From contig JFHB01000091.1 of NCBI GenBank assembly GCA_000729835.1, positions 1 through 64,000 of the forward strand: 64,000 nt of DNA, written 5' to 3'. Numbering within the stretch: position 1 is the first letter of the stretch; every line of letters begins with the position of its first letter. This DNA comes from Atkinsonella hypoxylon. Its lineage: Eukaryota; Ascomycota; Sordariomycetes; Hypocreales; Clavicipitaceae. Both the position numbers and the translations under genes were made by a program. The notes below the pieces were generated by a model. It saw nothing but the letters and a program-made list of their open reading frames with translations. It was not told the origin of the DNA and made no database searches. Of the stretch, positions 13,687 to 25,802 are shown in pieces.

Positions 13687-14819
13687 TCCTCCCACCCCGC
13701 TAGCCTTATTGTCAAGAGTCAAATTCTGACAAGCAGAGACCAAGAAAACTCGGCAGGGGGCCACTCCCTGCTGCGCCCACTTTCGCGGAGCCATCTTCTC
13801 CACATCAACCAAGTTACCCCTTAGGGGGAACCCCCTGAAAGCGCCTTTCCAACCCCGAAACGGTCTCGGGACATGTTGAATCCCCCGGTTCCTGACCTAC
13901 TATGGCTTCAGGACAGCAAACCGGACTATCCACTGCCAGAGGGAATCAAATCTATACGAGCCCTCGTGCTCCGGCCGTATGATTTGTCCAATGCCCGCCT
14001 CGAGTGATTGCCCGAAAATACAAGCACCAGGCCCGTGCAGCCGGCAAGTTCGTGCCTGAAAGCTGCAGAGTGGTCCGTGCGCCACACAAAAAGCGGGGGA
14101 GCATCATCAACAACGACAAAAAAAAGGAGCAACCTTGCTGATTATTTGAAGACATTTTCCTGAATTTGCATTTATTGACCAGTCACTTGCCAGTGCTACA
14201 TGCCAAGTCATGAGGCTGTGCTGGCCGACCTGTTAGCGAGTGCACTGATGCCTCGTAGGCTTGAACGCGGTGGCCCTTTTTGTAGAGTACTTACTTACTT
14301 TACTGCACGTTCAGGCTTGCAACTTGTTAAGCGTCATAAAGTGCCTAGTGCGAAACGCCACTAAAAAGACCTTATTCGATTTTTTGATTTTTTTTTCGCA
14401 TGTAGTTAGTTTAATGGGCCACTAAATGCAATATAATCTTGTTCCCCTCTTCGTACCTTGCTCATTTTCCGAGGAGACGCCCGATTGGCTCCCGCCCCCC
14501 CTTTTGCTATTCTCAACGCATACGGAGTATTGTATGCGAGAAAATACTCGATTAGAGTTTATACCAAATGTTAAGACCTGTACGCTCCAGTCCTCGACTG
14601 ACGTCTTCATGCGAACAAGAGCAAGTACACACGCAGTTCGGAGTAGCAAAAAAAGGTAAATGTGATGAAATGGAATATTACCATCTTTGTCAATTAGGTC
14701 ACGGACTCGCAATCGAGGCTTCAGCTCAAGCGATCTTTTGCCGAGGACCTGACCTGACTAAGGGTGCTATGGATCGATTTGTAATCCTCAGCATACACAT
14801 GATCGCGATAAATCGGGGA

Positions 14820-14960
14820 AATTTAACTTTGATATTAAAGAAAAAAAAAAACCCCGTAACAATTAATCAACTTAAACATATGAATGAAAAAAAGGTAAGG
14901 AAATTTTATAAGTTCTTCATTATCATCTAATACACTTGTTATATCATACTTGGAATAGCA
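14820..14960. other. AT-rich island
   Basis: About 140 bp with far higher A+T than its surroundings, including an 11-12 A run and many TTA/ATA triplets. Possible origins are a repeat-induced point mutation remnant, a small mitochondrial DNA insertion, or a local replication/matrix element. Nothing in the sequence distinguishes these. Confidence 0.4.
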
Positions 14961-17900
14961 CCAGCATCCTAGGTCAGGCTAGGTCCTCTATAGACTCGCC
15001 GCGTATCAGACAGAATTCACGCCCTGTCAACATGTAAATACATGTTCACTTATCTCAAGGTGAACAGATCGAATCTTTGTAATGAGATCACGCATAAATC
15101 ATCATGGAACGTCCCAGAACTATAATTGACCCTGCTGTCGCGTGATTCTGGCGAAATATTTCGAGGTAGCACAGAAGCTCTGATATCCCTTTGAGTGCAG
15201 TAATAAGGCGCCAGCTTCGTAACGAGCTCCACATTAACGATACAGTGTATTGTGTGTACCTTTGTACATCAGATATCTAGGTAATCATCAGCGTTGATCA
15301 CAGTGACTTGCACGTATAGAGTCAAGTAACGTTATAGCTTGCTGTTGTGATTGGCCTACTCACTAATTTGTGACCTGCTTGCGCCTTACTGCACTCAAGA
15401 GGAATATGGTGGCAGCCTGACCGAAATTTGCAAACTCCTTGTCTTGTACGGAGCGATAGGAGCCTACCTCCTCCTTATCGCTGTCATTCCTGGAGCCCAT
15501 GCAGGCGGAATGGAGTTAAGCTCAGTGGTGCCTGCATGTGTCAGCGGCTTGTGCCACCATCTTCCCCGTTAAGCCACCTGGATATTGCGGCCAAATCATT
15601 GGATGCGCAGAATGCTGTCATCAATGAGTTCCTAGTGTCATCCAAACGCCGTTTTTTAATGATCCCTTCCTGAGGTTCCCATTTCGCCTGCATTGTTATG
15701 GCAACGCGAGATGGAAACGCCATGTTTTTTTCCTTTTTTCTTTTTTTGGACGTCTATAATTTCGGCGAAGCCGCGAAGTGGCAAATGAACCGTCATGGCA
15801 GCCCACGCAATGCATGGCATAAACCCAAACCGTCTAGTTGCACCGAGGCCCTATCGGTGGCTTGCTTTCTCGACAGGTATTGGTTGGAAGCATCTGCCAG
15901 ATGTTGTGTTCCAGTCCAGGCTAAACTTGTGCTTCCCAAGTAAGGTAGCATCAGGAGCCATAGCACAATCGCAGATTCGCAAGAACATGGTTCGAGTTCG
16001 CAGGCACTGCTGTCACCAGCTGAGGAGTCTATTCCCCAAAAGTAGATCTCGAGGATCTCGAGGCTGTTATGGCGGTTTCATTTCCAAAGTCTTCTGGGGT
16101 CTTGGCTCTGTATCACGATCTGTCCAGGTCTATCAGCAGGAATGCTTGCAACAAGTGAAGTGGGGCATGTTTGTCGTAATGGCTCCACTGCAACTTCGTC
16201 CCTTTACAAGACAAAAGATGGTGACGAGGCGGATTTCATGTGATGCGCGATAAATATCTCCTGTGTGCTAAACAGCCCGTGCGCTTTCATGGAAGGTGCC
16301 GCACTAGCACAGGTGACGAGTGAAGGCGTACATAGCTTGCCGCCAAGTCTTGAACAACTCTTAACGCCGTTTGGACACAGCGTTCATGAGGTAACTAAGG
16401 AAACGGCGTCACGGCGTCTCGCCGGTATTCTGAAGTTACGGACTCCTGTCATAAGCAGTAGGGAGTACAAGGCTCGAGACTACCCTCACGGTGTGGTGGA
16501 GGATTTGACATGGCGACTATCGGCTCCGGATAGACGGGTCGAGCCGGTGAGGAAATGTATACATACATATGATTGATTGGAGGAATCGCCAGGATACTGT
16601 CTCCAGATGTCGAGTCAATGCTCTGCAGCGTGTGAAATATCGTGTACCGTGGTCCGTCAATTGCAGTTGGACGAGGTTTCTGATTTCCCATCTTCTTATC
16701 CCTCCCCTCTTCTTTCTGGCATTGCTTGGTCGCGCCTGCCTTTGACCCTCGGACCAGCACTGACCAAGCTGCCCTGGGTTGGCTCCGCTAGCTAATGCTA
16801 ACTTTCTCGTATTCACCTGAGTAAAGCAATCGGAGACGGCGCATTCTAAAATATCCCCCTCCTTCTTTCCTCAATCATCGTCTCGCCGTGCAAGTTCTAT
16901 CATCATCAAAAACTGATAGAGGGGAGCATCCTCTGACTTCGAGTTGTGGCTGCCACTTCCCACGGGCTGACCAAAATCCCGACCAAAATCCCGACCGGTC
17001 CGTCCCTTACACCAGTCTGGTTCCAGTTTCCAAGCACCACACGCGCTGAACAGCTGCGCGCGTTAGTTACCGCTAGCAGCCCCACGCCACACTCAACACC
17101 AGTCGAAAGTCAACCGAACCGCGATCGTTCACCTCGTTGCCTACGCTCGTCAACCGACACAATACTTGCCTTGCCAGCTACGAGTTTCGGAAATAAGGGA
17201 CGGACGAAGAATAATCTCGAGTAGTTCAAAGTGCGGAAGAGCCGCCAATCAGGCACCTCGAATCGACAATCCGTCACACTGTGGCCGATTCAGGGCACTA
17301 CTGCTCTGCTCGTACCCTGTGTTCGTCTAGTAGACACGTTGCCATCACCATAAATACATCTCATGGTTCTCATTATTCTCCGAGGCATCATTTGCTGATC
17401 TACGGGGCAATTAATTGTTCCATTGCTGCGAACAAAGTAAGTTGCTGGCCAACACATTCAACCCCCAGGTTCGAAAGAAGGGTGATGGCATAGGCCCTGT
17501 GAGCAAATACATATCTGTACCTGTTCTCTCTCATTCATCCAATTCTTTGCCCCCCATTAGCAGGCAGCAAATTTGGCCCTCTTCAGTTGAGATTCCAATG
17601 ACGCCCTCCTAGTTTGGACATTTCCCCAAGCTTTTGACTCGTTTTTGCCGGTTGGCCATTTCGTAACTAGAATTTGTTTCTCTCGCATGGTCTGCGCCAC
17701 ATCTTTTAGTATGTCGCTGGGGCCACCGCTGAGAGTGCTAACCGGACATTTGAACAGAATTCGACCAAAGTCTATTCGAGGTGAAGTGATTGTGTGGTGA
17801 CTTGTTCCGCAATTCCATTCTCGTATGGAGAGGAGGTTTCTCCCGCTCTGGGCCCGTCGGTGCGAGATCCTATTGGCCTCATCAATCGTCCTTGTCCGGA

Positions 17901-18115
17901 AGTCCGCCTCGGCTTTTCGTGTAGTCGGCGTCAGCAACATTCAAGGTTGTTGGGTAGTCCCTTCCACACGTGAGCTTCTACCTCCTGTCTGACACTATTT
18001 ACTACCCCCTCAAGTACCGGTACCTGCTGGGTGTCATATTGAGGCTGGTGAAGAGTGCGGTTGAAAAAAATCAAGTGAGAGACTTGGTAAGTCTGCCGCC
18101 CATCCGGTGTCCGGG

Positions 18116-18137
18116 TTTTTTTTTTTTTTTTTTTTTT
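18116..18137. repeat. 22-bp poly-T tract
   Basis: A run of 22 T residues upstream of the 19208 gene. Confidence 0.95.
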
Positions 18138-18501
18138 GAACAACCAGGGACACGCGTTGGCAAAAGACAGGGATCAAGTACGTACTTGAGGCCGCCTGCT
18201 GCTGTCCATTTGGCGTTGCTGCCTGTACAACGACTTACAGGAGGCAGTCAAATAGCCCGGCCCATTCACTTTTCCGCATTCATTTTTTATGCTGGGTTGC
18301 TATCTCGTCGTGTTTTTTTTTTCCAACACGCTGGTTCCGTCGCTGCCGACTCCCCCTCTCTTTAATCTCTCTCTCTTTCTTCCTCCCTTTCCTCGCTTCG
18401 TTCTTCCATCCCCAATTATCGCGCAGATCCACGAGGCAGTCAAGGCCCACGCACTCGCCCGACACCTTCTCTCCAGCTGCAGTGGTCTGACGTACTTTCT
18501 G

Positions 18502-18531
18502 GTGCGTGTGCGTGTGCGTGTGCGTGTGCGT
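18502..18531. repeat. (GTGCGT)n hexanucleotide repeat
   Basis: Five tandem GTGCGT units follow a pyrimidine-rich stretch, about 700 bp upstream of the ketopantoate-reductase-like start codon. Confidence 0.9.
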
Positions 18532-19207
18532 TGCGTGTGCTGGCGGCTGCGCTTGGCACAGCCCGACAAGGTTCAACTTCTTGTCCTACAAACCCCAGAT
18601 AATTTCCCACTCCCGTCCCGTCCATACCATCTTTCCATGTCCCACCGCCACTGTCGTCCTTAGTTGTCACATATTTGCTCCGTTCCTTTATTCAGCGCGC
18701 GTCGTCTCTTACTGGAAACTTGCCCCTGGACCCGGCCAACCATTTGTCCGAGCTTTTGCATTCGCTTCGCATTTGTCGCTCGTTGTCTGATCGTTTGATT
18801 ACACGCCCCGATCTCTTTCGAAAGCTGTGCTCCTCGGCGCACTCCTGACGACCCGGTTCATCTGCCAACATTTCTGCTCTCGAGAGGATTGCTCGCTAAC
18901 CCGGTCCTACACGCCCCCCTCTCCCATCCTTACAGACTATCGTGTTTCTCCCCCAGTCCTCCGTCAGCCTCAGTTCCAACGGCCGCTCTGCCTACGACAG
19001 AACCATACATCCGCCTGTTGGTTCACATCACGCAAGAAAAGGAGCATCGGTCATCAGAACTCGGTACCTTGTCATCCCAGGAGCCGTCTCCCGCCTTCAC
19101 ATCGTGGGACAGGGTGACCGGGGCTATAGCAACAGCCCGCGCACTGCTACGCTACGATTTCGATCTTGACCAGGCTCACTAATCCCATTGGAGGCTACGA
19201 CAAAACC

Positions 19208-22069
19208 ATGGCACCTAGAAAGCCCCGTCTCAAGGTTTTATCAGGTATGCTGTCCCACCTCCCGTCCTGGTGGTGCCCCGTGTGCACGCTTCGCCGCTAC
19301 TCGTCCCTGTTCGTTGGCGCCTGAGCATGCTGCCCCGTGGCGCAAGTCCATCATTCTAGGAGCACTAGTCACCACTGCCCGTCTTTGACTTTCTTCCCAG
19401 CCTTGCCACCAATTCCTTTTCATTTTACCACACACATCTTCATTTGTTTCTCTTCTGTAGCTCTTCTTCGTGGTTTTCTCGCCAAATTGGTACAGGCCTT
19501 TGGCGCAGCTGTTCCATCGCTTGAGTCCGAGATGAGTGACAGTCCGCTAATGAATATTTGCTCAGTTGGCGGCAATCCCGTCTCTGCCTTCTTATCATGG
19601 AGATTACAGGCCACAAATGCCTGCGATGTTACTTTGGTATGGAAATCAGGGTATGAGCATGTCGCCCAGTATGGCATCTCTTTCAAGTAGGTCTTCATCT
19701 TCCATTTGTCTCGTCTGTCGATGGGCGCACTTGACTGACATCGCTCTGCGTAGGTCACCTGTCTTTGGAAACGAGCGATTTAAACCGCGTCATGGTAGGT
19801 TCTCCCCCGCTGGCACTATCCTATAGTTGGTGATTGTCCAGGCTAACTGGTTGAATCTAAAGTTGTCCGAAATCCTGAGGATGCAGCGAATGCTCGAGAT
19901 GGCCCATTCGATTACGTTGTTCTCTGCGTCAAAGCACTTCCCGATGTTTATGATCTGGCCGCTGTGATCGACTCGGTTGTCACCCCTCAGCATACTTGTA
20001 TACTCATAAATACAACACATACCTTGGGTGTCGAGGCCGCACTCGAAGAACGATTTCCTACAAATGTCGTATTGTCACTTGTGTCCGGCGCCGAATTAAC
20101 GCAGCTAGGTCAGAGTGAGTTCGAGCATAAAGGCTCAACGGAAATCTGGGTTGGTCCTACCAACAGAAATGGCAATATCCCCGTAGCTATACAAGAAGAC
20201 ATGGCTCAAGCTCTCGCAATGACCTTGAGCACTGGGCAAGTTGATTGTAAAGTCTCCTCGAATATTCGCCAACAGCAATACGAACGAGTGATTGGGTGAG
20301 TCTTCTAGGGCAATGCATCGAGCGATTGATGATGGCACCTTTTTTTAATTCACTACTTTGTCAACTCTCGATTGTTCTAACCAGCCATCAATAGGCCGAT
20401 TGCGTTTCATCCCATTTCAGTTCTCTTCGAGACACCAAATCATGCAGCTCTATTCGAGAAGGTCGGAGTCAAGGATCTGATATCCGACGTCATCGACGAA
20501 CTGTTACGTCTAGCCGACGCAAATGGCTGCAAGCTTGCGCCCGACTTCAAGCAGCGAACTATGGACGACATGTCCAAACCAGACTTGCCGGAAAGCATCA
20601 TGTGGCAAGATTACGTAGCGAGACGTCCAATGGAAATAGAGACGTATCTTGGTTCACCTATCAAGCTGGCTCGCGAATCTCGAGTCGCTGTTCCTCGGAT
20701 AGAGACATTATATGCCATACTTCATAATCTCAACATTGTCAACCGCTCTCGGCCGAAGCCGGGTGAAGCTCCGCCTCAGCCTCAGCCTCCACCTCCGAGC
20801 ATGATGCCGCCAAGTTCTCCTATTTCTTCACCGCAGCCCCGTGTCGCTTCTCAAGCAGGTCACCGCCCAGTAATGGGCGGTATGCCGAATGGGAATGGGA
20901 ATGGGAATGGAATGGCTCCGCGACAGCCACGGCCGAGAAACTCGGCAAACTTCGGGCCTCCAGGCATGCGACGACCGCCTCCTCAGACAAATGGAGCTCC
21001 ACCAAATGGCTATCCACGTCATGCTCCACCAATAAACGGCGGTTCACGGGCACCTTCAAGGCGAGGCTCCATGGACGGCAATGACTTAGAAGAGTTCTCA
21101 CATCTCGTCCTCTACGATGATATTCCTGAGGCCTCAGAACCATCATTGGGTGGTGACTCGGACATGGCTCTACGTGAGCGGGAACTGCAGCTACGTCAGC
21201 GAGAGCTCGCTCTACGGGAGCAGGAGTTGAGAATGAGACGTGGTCCACCGGGCCCTCGTCGAGGCCCCCATCCCATGCGAAATAGCCAGCAAGTATTCGA
21301 TGATGAGGACGACGATGACGACTTCTTTGACCCAATGGCAGCTGCAGGAACCCCAAGCATTGATCCCGATAACTTCGACATGATGAGTGTTACCTCCAGA
21401 AAGAATCGAAAAGCTCCTGGTCCTTCTGCCGCCCAACTTCGTCGAAATCCTGAGACAGATGGGCCCCCACCGTCTCGAGGAAACAGATTCCGCCCCAATT
21501 TTGGACGCAATCGCACCAGCCAGGTTAATCACCTGCCCTCAGTGCATGACAATATCCTTGACGACCCCATGCTTTCTTTCACATCAAATCGATACGGTGC
21601 TGTTGACAGGGGGGCTATGGGTGGCGGCTCCCGCGCAAACTCGCTGACAGCTTCAAGGCTGGACGACCTTCAATACGGACCAGGTTCTGGTGGACCGCCA
21701 GGAATGAACGGCACCCACCCGCGCCGGGCAAGTCAATCTCCAGGCAATCCTTATGGTCCACCGATTCGAGGAGGCCGTCCCTCGCCCCCTAACGGCTACG
21801 CCCCGTCCATGAACGGGCGGCCCTCGCCGCCAGACGGCGTTCGCCAGCCTGTTCCTCGCTACCCACCTGGTCAGGGCAACTCGGTTGCTCCCCAGCGTGT
21901 AGAGCAACATGTAGGGGTGAGCGCCCTCCATCCACCTAAGCTTAGAAATGTTCGTAGTCTGACTGGTAGTGCGAGCGCCAGCGTGGGCAGTGGTGAAGCT
22001 GACTCCCCACAGTCTGCATATAGCAGCCAGAGCAGTTTTCAGAACACGGCAACCATCGGAGTACGTTGA
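19208..22069 (+). CDS. Ketopantoate reductase-like protein with long proline-rich tail (Mug72-like)
   Basis: Five exons (19208-19244, 19566-19686, 19754-19794, 19863-20295, 20395-22069) give 768 residues in a continuous frame. The N-terminal ~310 residues have an ApbA/PanE layout: a Rossmann-type start (VLSVGGNPVSAFLSWRL), a second strand ending in VTLVWKSG, the FDYVVLCVKALPDV segment typical of the family, then a helical C-terminal dimer domain. From about residue 325 on, the protein is low-complexity: poly-Pro, NG repeats, a charged heptad stretch rich in RERELQLRQRE (probably coiled coil) and an acidic run. It resembles fungal 2-dehydropantoate 2-reductase-like proteins related to fission yeast Mug72. 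The canonical GxGxxG is altered (SVGGNP), so NADPH-dependent ketopantoate reduction is not assured. The first intron (321 nt) is long and could hide another small exon. Confidence 0.85.
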
Positions 22070-23785
22070 AGCCCAGTCGTTAGTCGCCTATCGAATCCAG
22101 CGGTCGATCTACCCCGGAGGCGTTCTTGATAAGCTTCGATATCTATGATGTCTAATTTGCGACAGAGCCATCATAATGACGGCTTAACGACATACAACAC
22201 ACGGCTGCACTTTTAATTTGATTGCTATCATCCGTTTGGGTGAGATACATATCATTCCTTCTTGTCTTTATGGACTTCTTTTCTCTTTGCAATGTGACGT
22301 CCGATGAAGAATACGATTCGAGCATTCGGCTATGTCAAATCTGGACTATTATTGGAACACTGGCGCCTTGAGAGTATACGGGCGGACTCGCTTTGAGTCC
22401 AGTACATAAGCGTGAGACGTTTGAACAAGTACGAGACTGGGCTTATTTCAGGTAATATTGCATTGGGATCGGAATTCATATTCATGTTTGCGTTTAGCAT
22501 ATAATCAATTATCCAATGACTGGCGAACTCCATACATACAGCCGTTGGCGGCTTGTCGGACGATAACGATGTTCACTGTTCAGGCCAGAGAGCCTCTTGT
22601 TTGATAAAATCGAAACCAAACCTTCGCCCCAAACAGCGTTATCGCAATTGTCAGCGACAAAAAAAATAATTCGATGACCCACCTTCTTTACTTTGGAGAG
22701 AGCAACAGAACGTTCCCGGTTTCAAAAGTCTGGCATGGGTCTCAGCAGCGGCTGTGAACAATTGGCATCTGGCATTACTACGGTGATGATCGTCCACATT
22801 AGTGGGGTATGACTGTCCATCTGACGCGATCTCACAAGGAAAGTGTTGTATAGACTCGGGAGGTTGTACAGCGGCATGCACAGTGTTTCATGGACGGGCG
22901 TCAGCAGTTTCGAACCTAGACGATGGAAGGCATTAATTGTTGTCTTATCTTTGTTCAATTTTGGTTTCTTTCATTATTCGCTGTATCTTCCCCTGGGCTG
23001 GTTAACACTTTTGTTTTCCTTTCCCTATATTGAAACACTCCTCCGTGATTGACGGAAAGCGGGGGCACATGGCAGAATATACGATAATGGGGAAGGTTGC
23101 AGGAGGGAAATACTGGACTGTACTAATCCCAGAACTTAATGAACGGTCTAGAGAGGAAGAAAAACCTCAAAGCGAGGACCAAACGCTTGAATAGCAAGTA
23201 TTTGAACACAAAACGAATATAGAAGACACAAGCAGCGTTTCTCCATGATGGTAATGACCACTCTGTACAATATAATGAATGTTGTATGATAATTAGTCAT
23301 TCTCAAAAGGCTCCGGTCCGTCGATGATTCTCTCGAGCGCTAGACATTTGAAGCAGCGCGAATTTCTGCGTTCTGAATGTCTCGAGACTTCCCGAGGACG
23401 AGCATTGTTGGTATAGGTATCAGGTAGATGTACCAGGTAGATGTATCAGGTAGATGTACCAGGTAGATGTATCAGGTAGATGTACCAGGTAGACGTCAAG
23501 ATGTCAATGCCCCACCAGTGCCTATGCCTAAGTCGCTATTGCCCCGTGACGCGTCAACAGTTTGAATTTCACAACAGACTGTGCTTTTGGACATTCACCG
23601 AAAATCCGGTGACCTGCCGATTTTTGTTCGCTGAGACTAAGTTACAGCAGCTTCTAAGTCGTCTGACAGGCAACAAAACCTCAAGCTGTCGATGAGCACC
23701 TCCACCGAAGCTACCTACGACCTCACCAATCATCCAGTCCGTGACATTGCCCTCTGCTTCGCAGATTGACTCAAACAGGACAAAA
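22070..23785. other. Intergenic region between the KPR-like gene and HSK3
   Basis: Holds the 3' flank of the upstream gene and the HSK3 promoter. Apart from the 13-bp tandem repeat at 23418-23495, only short overlapping open frames without motifs are seen. No gene is supported. Confidence 0.5.
23418..23495. repeat. 13-bp tandem repeat, six units
   Basis: Six head-to-tail 13-bp units alternate between TATCAGGTAGATG and TACCAGGTAGATG, giving a 26-bp higher-order period repeated three times. The last unit has one substitution (AGACG). It lies about 290 bp upstream of the HSK3 start codon. Confidence 0.95.
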
Positions 23786-24207
23786 ATGGCAACGAAAAAT
23801 CTCGGCGCAACCCAGAACTTGAATAGGCACAGTATGGCACCAGGGGGAGGGAACGCCATGAAGAGCCGACAATTGGTAAGTACAGTACGGGCTCTGCCTT
23901 GGGAAAAACCAGTGGGATATTCGCATAGCTGGGAAAAGACAAAGGCTAACGCATGCTTCTCCGTAGGCACAGCTTCAGCTGCAGCTGGCGCAGTTATCTA
24001 ATAATTTGTCGGATACTGAGAATTTATTGCGCATGACGAGCGTCCAGGCTGAGGCTATGAGGGTTTTGGGAAGCTGGCATGGGGGTTTGTGAGTGCTACC
24101 AGTTTTTATCTATTGGAGGTCCTTGTTAATGGGTGACTGACGGACGGCGTAGGTTTATGGCCGCGAGTAAGGTTTTGGGTGAGGAGAGTGTGAAGGAGAC
24201 TAGGTGA
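23786..24207 (+). CDS. HSK3: DASH complex subunit Hsk3
   Basis: Three exons (23786-23875, 23967-24088, 24153-24207) encode 88 residues, a normal size for this small kinetochore protein. After a short basic N terminus comes the family block RQLAQLQLQLAQLSNNL, then SDTENLLRMTSVQAEAMR, then LGSWHGGLFMAASKVLGEE, which is the characteristic Hsk3 signature. DASH/Dam1 forms rings or oligomers around spindle microtubules and couples kinetochores to depolymerising ends. Introns are 91 and 64 nt with GTAAGT and GTGAGT donors. The gene is convergent with RPR2 downstream. Confidence 0.88.
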
Positions 24208-24792
24208 GGACTATTTGAGGTCTACGCAATACGGAGGGATGTGCGGTGATGATGTATAATGGGGTTACTTCTTTTTGTAAGAGGGAAGAGATTGGGCATT
24301 TTTGGGGTTGGTTTGTTAAGGGGCTTTGCTGTACTGCAGTACGATGATGAATAGTATTGTCTTTCGCGGGTCACAGGATTATGGGAATGCATTTTAGAGA
24401 AGGTAGGTGGGTTGGCGTTCAGTCTTTGTTGGCTTCCTTGCTTCCATATGCGTGTAGCGTGCATAATGACGGTAATACATGAGGCTTAACGTAAAAGTCT
24501 GTTATTCCTGGATCTGGGGCTGTCAATCAGAGGCTATGTATCCATGCAGGCAAATATGATGCTTGCATGGGGACGGCGCGAGGTGGACGAGGTTCAACAA
24601 TAACCTGGGAATGCCGAGGGGCATATGTCATGATACACTCGCCTTCAAAAAGGAATATCGCATAAGACCTCTTCGTCCCTCTGCATCAAAGTCTTCGACA
24701 TGGGACTTAGACAGATTTGCCCAATATTGACTCATGAGGTCTCTAAACTGGACGTGGTCGGGTTGGCTAGCATTTTCAAACCCTCACATTCC
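24208..24792. other. Convergent intergenic region HSK3/RPR2
   Basis: 585 bp between two stop codons. It should contain both 3' UTRs. I see no additional gene. Confidence 0.5.
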
Positions 24793-25320
24793 TCAAGGGT
24801 CGTCCTTGGCTTTCTCCACGTTCTCCTGCTTCTCGCTTCCCTGACTCTCCGGCTTTGCGAGGCGAAGGCTTTTCCGCTTTTGCCGCGGCGCATCGACTGG
24901 GTATCGTTTGGCATTCCCACATGTCTCGCATTTGATTACGAGTATATCGGCCCATGGCTTACGGCCTCCTTTGCTGGGATTTTCAATCGTCGAGCTACAC
25001 GACCTGCCTTCCACTAGGAGAGTATCACAGAACTTGCAGGCTGATCTCTTTAGTGACGGACTTTGACGGATTTGTGCCTTCAGAGACACGGCTCTCATAT
25101 CAGTGACGGCCATGCGAGAGATGTTGTCAATTGCTTTTCGTTGTCTGCGTTGTTGGCCATTAACACTGTGCTCCTGCCTAGATGGTTCTTCCTTCGACGT
25201 GTGAGCATTTTCAGCATGGTCGACGCAATTAGATAGATAGGTCGCTGCTTGGTAAAGATAGGAGGCTCTGGAGTAGATTATGCGGTTTTGTACGCCTGGT
25301 TGTCCCCTGGCTTTCGCCAT
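24793..25320 (-). CDS. RPR2: RNase P/MRP subunit, Rpr2/Rpp21 family
   Basis: Single exon of 175 residues. It opens MAKARGQPGVQNRIIYSR and an aromatic helix (YLYQAATYLSN). It then has a charged linker, MRAVSLKAQIRQSPSLKR, and a four-cysteine zinc ribbon made of CKFCDTLL and, about 45 residues on, CETCGNAKRYPV. This is the Rpr2/Rpp21/Snm1 architecture. The protein helps RNase P process the 5' ends of pre-tRNAs. The C-terminal ~25 residues are lysine-rich and disordered. The ATG at 25320 lies immediately before the conserved start of the family. It is transcribed divergently from SUB2 across about 480 bp. Rpr2 rather than the RNase MRP subunit Snm1 is the likelier assignment, but they share this fold. 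Confidence 0.87.
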   Translation of the reverse strand: MAKARGQPGVQNRIIYSRASYLYQAATYLSNCVDHAENAHTSKEEPSRQEHSVNGQQRRQRKAIDNISRMAVTDMRAVSLKAQIRQSPSLKRSACKFCDTLLVEGRSCSSTIENPSKGGRKPWADILVIKCETCGNAKRYPVDAPRQKRKSLRLAKPESQGSEKQENVEKAKDDP

Positions 25321-25495
25321 GTTTTATGTTAATTGGCTTCCAAAGGTCGTTGTAAGAAAAAGAGAGGTTCCATCAGACGTCCTCTGTAAAGGTGCGGTGC
25401 AGTTATAATCTTTCTTTACACTGTACAGCATGTGGTACGTCACGTGAGTTGCCAGGCACGGGCCAGAATAGGCTTCCAACGCGGCTCTCACCCAC

Positions 25496-25533
<38 letters not shown>

Positions 25534-25802
25534 AGCCGAATGGCCAAGCCACTCTTGTCAACATTGCTTAGACATTGAGACCGACAGACTTTGGTTTCAT
25601 CGCGTCGTCTTTGTGGCAACGGTTCCATCTCACTTCGAGGTACTGGGTTGTTGCATTCAGGTCGTTTTTGAATTATTTTCATCTGCCTCGGCGACTCCCT
25701 CCTCTCTTTGCGCCAACATCGCGCTCGCCAAAACTGCAACAGCGTCGAAGCTTGCGACTTGCCATTGTCTTCTAGCTCCGTCAATTGCCACATATTGTCA
25801 TC
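25321..25802. promoter_or_regulatory. Shared divergent promoter RPR2/SUB2 with (CT)n tract
   Basis: 482 bp separate the two start codons. The region contains an uninterrupted (CT)n run at about 25502-25530, followed by pyrimidine-rich sequence up to the SUB2 ATG. CT-rich elements are common just upstream of transcription start sites of highly expressed filamentous-fungal genes, so this tract probably marks the SUB2 side. The function is inferred from position. Confidence 0.5.

Larger units (their letters stand above)
5226..19207. other. 14-kb gene-poor region
   Basis: I could not support an intact gene in about 14 kb. Open frames here are short (mostly under 110 codons), overlap in several frames, and lack conserved motifs or consistent exon structure. 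What is present: one possible decayed coding stretch at 5950-6280; homopolymer and microsatellite tracts (listed separately); an AT-rich island near 14820-14960; three exact copies of TACGGAGTA (11350, 11668, 14521); and a pyrimidine-rich tract at about 18340-18420 that probably belongs to the promoter or leader of the 19208 gene. No tRNA B-box with a foldable cloverleaf was found. Long non-coding RNAs or lineage-specific genes with many introns could be missed. Confidence 0.6.

Noticed and set aside
13312..13812. 166-codon minus-strand open frame
   Set aside because: Much of it is the (ATGT)n microsatellite read as tyrosine/histidine/threonine repeats, and no domain is seen.
15960..16010. 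GGTTCGAG word resembling a tRNA B box
   Set aside because: The surrounding sequence does not fold into a cloverleaf and there is no matching A box or acceptor stem. Other GTTCGA-like words (for example near 17466 and 22910) failed in the same way.
20820..21532. Minus-strand open frames of 106-178 codons
   Set aside because: They are antisense shadows of the low-complexity tail of the ketopantoate-reductase-like gene.
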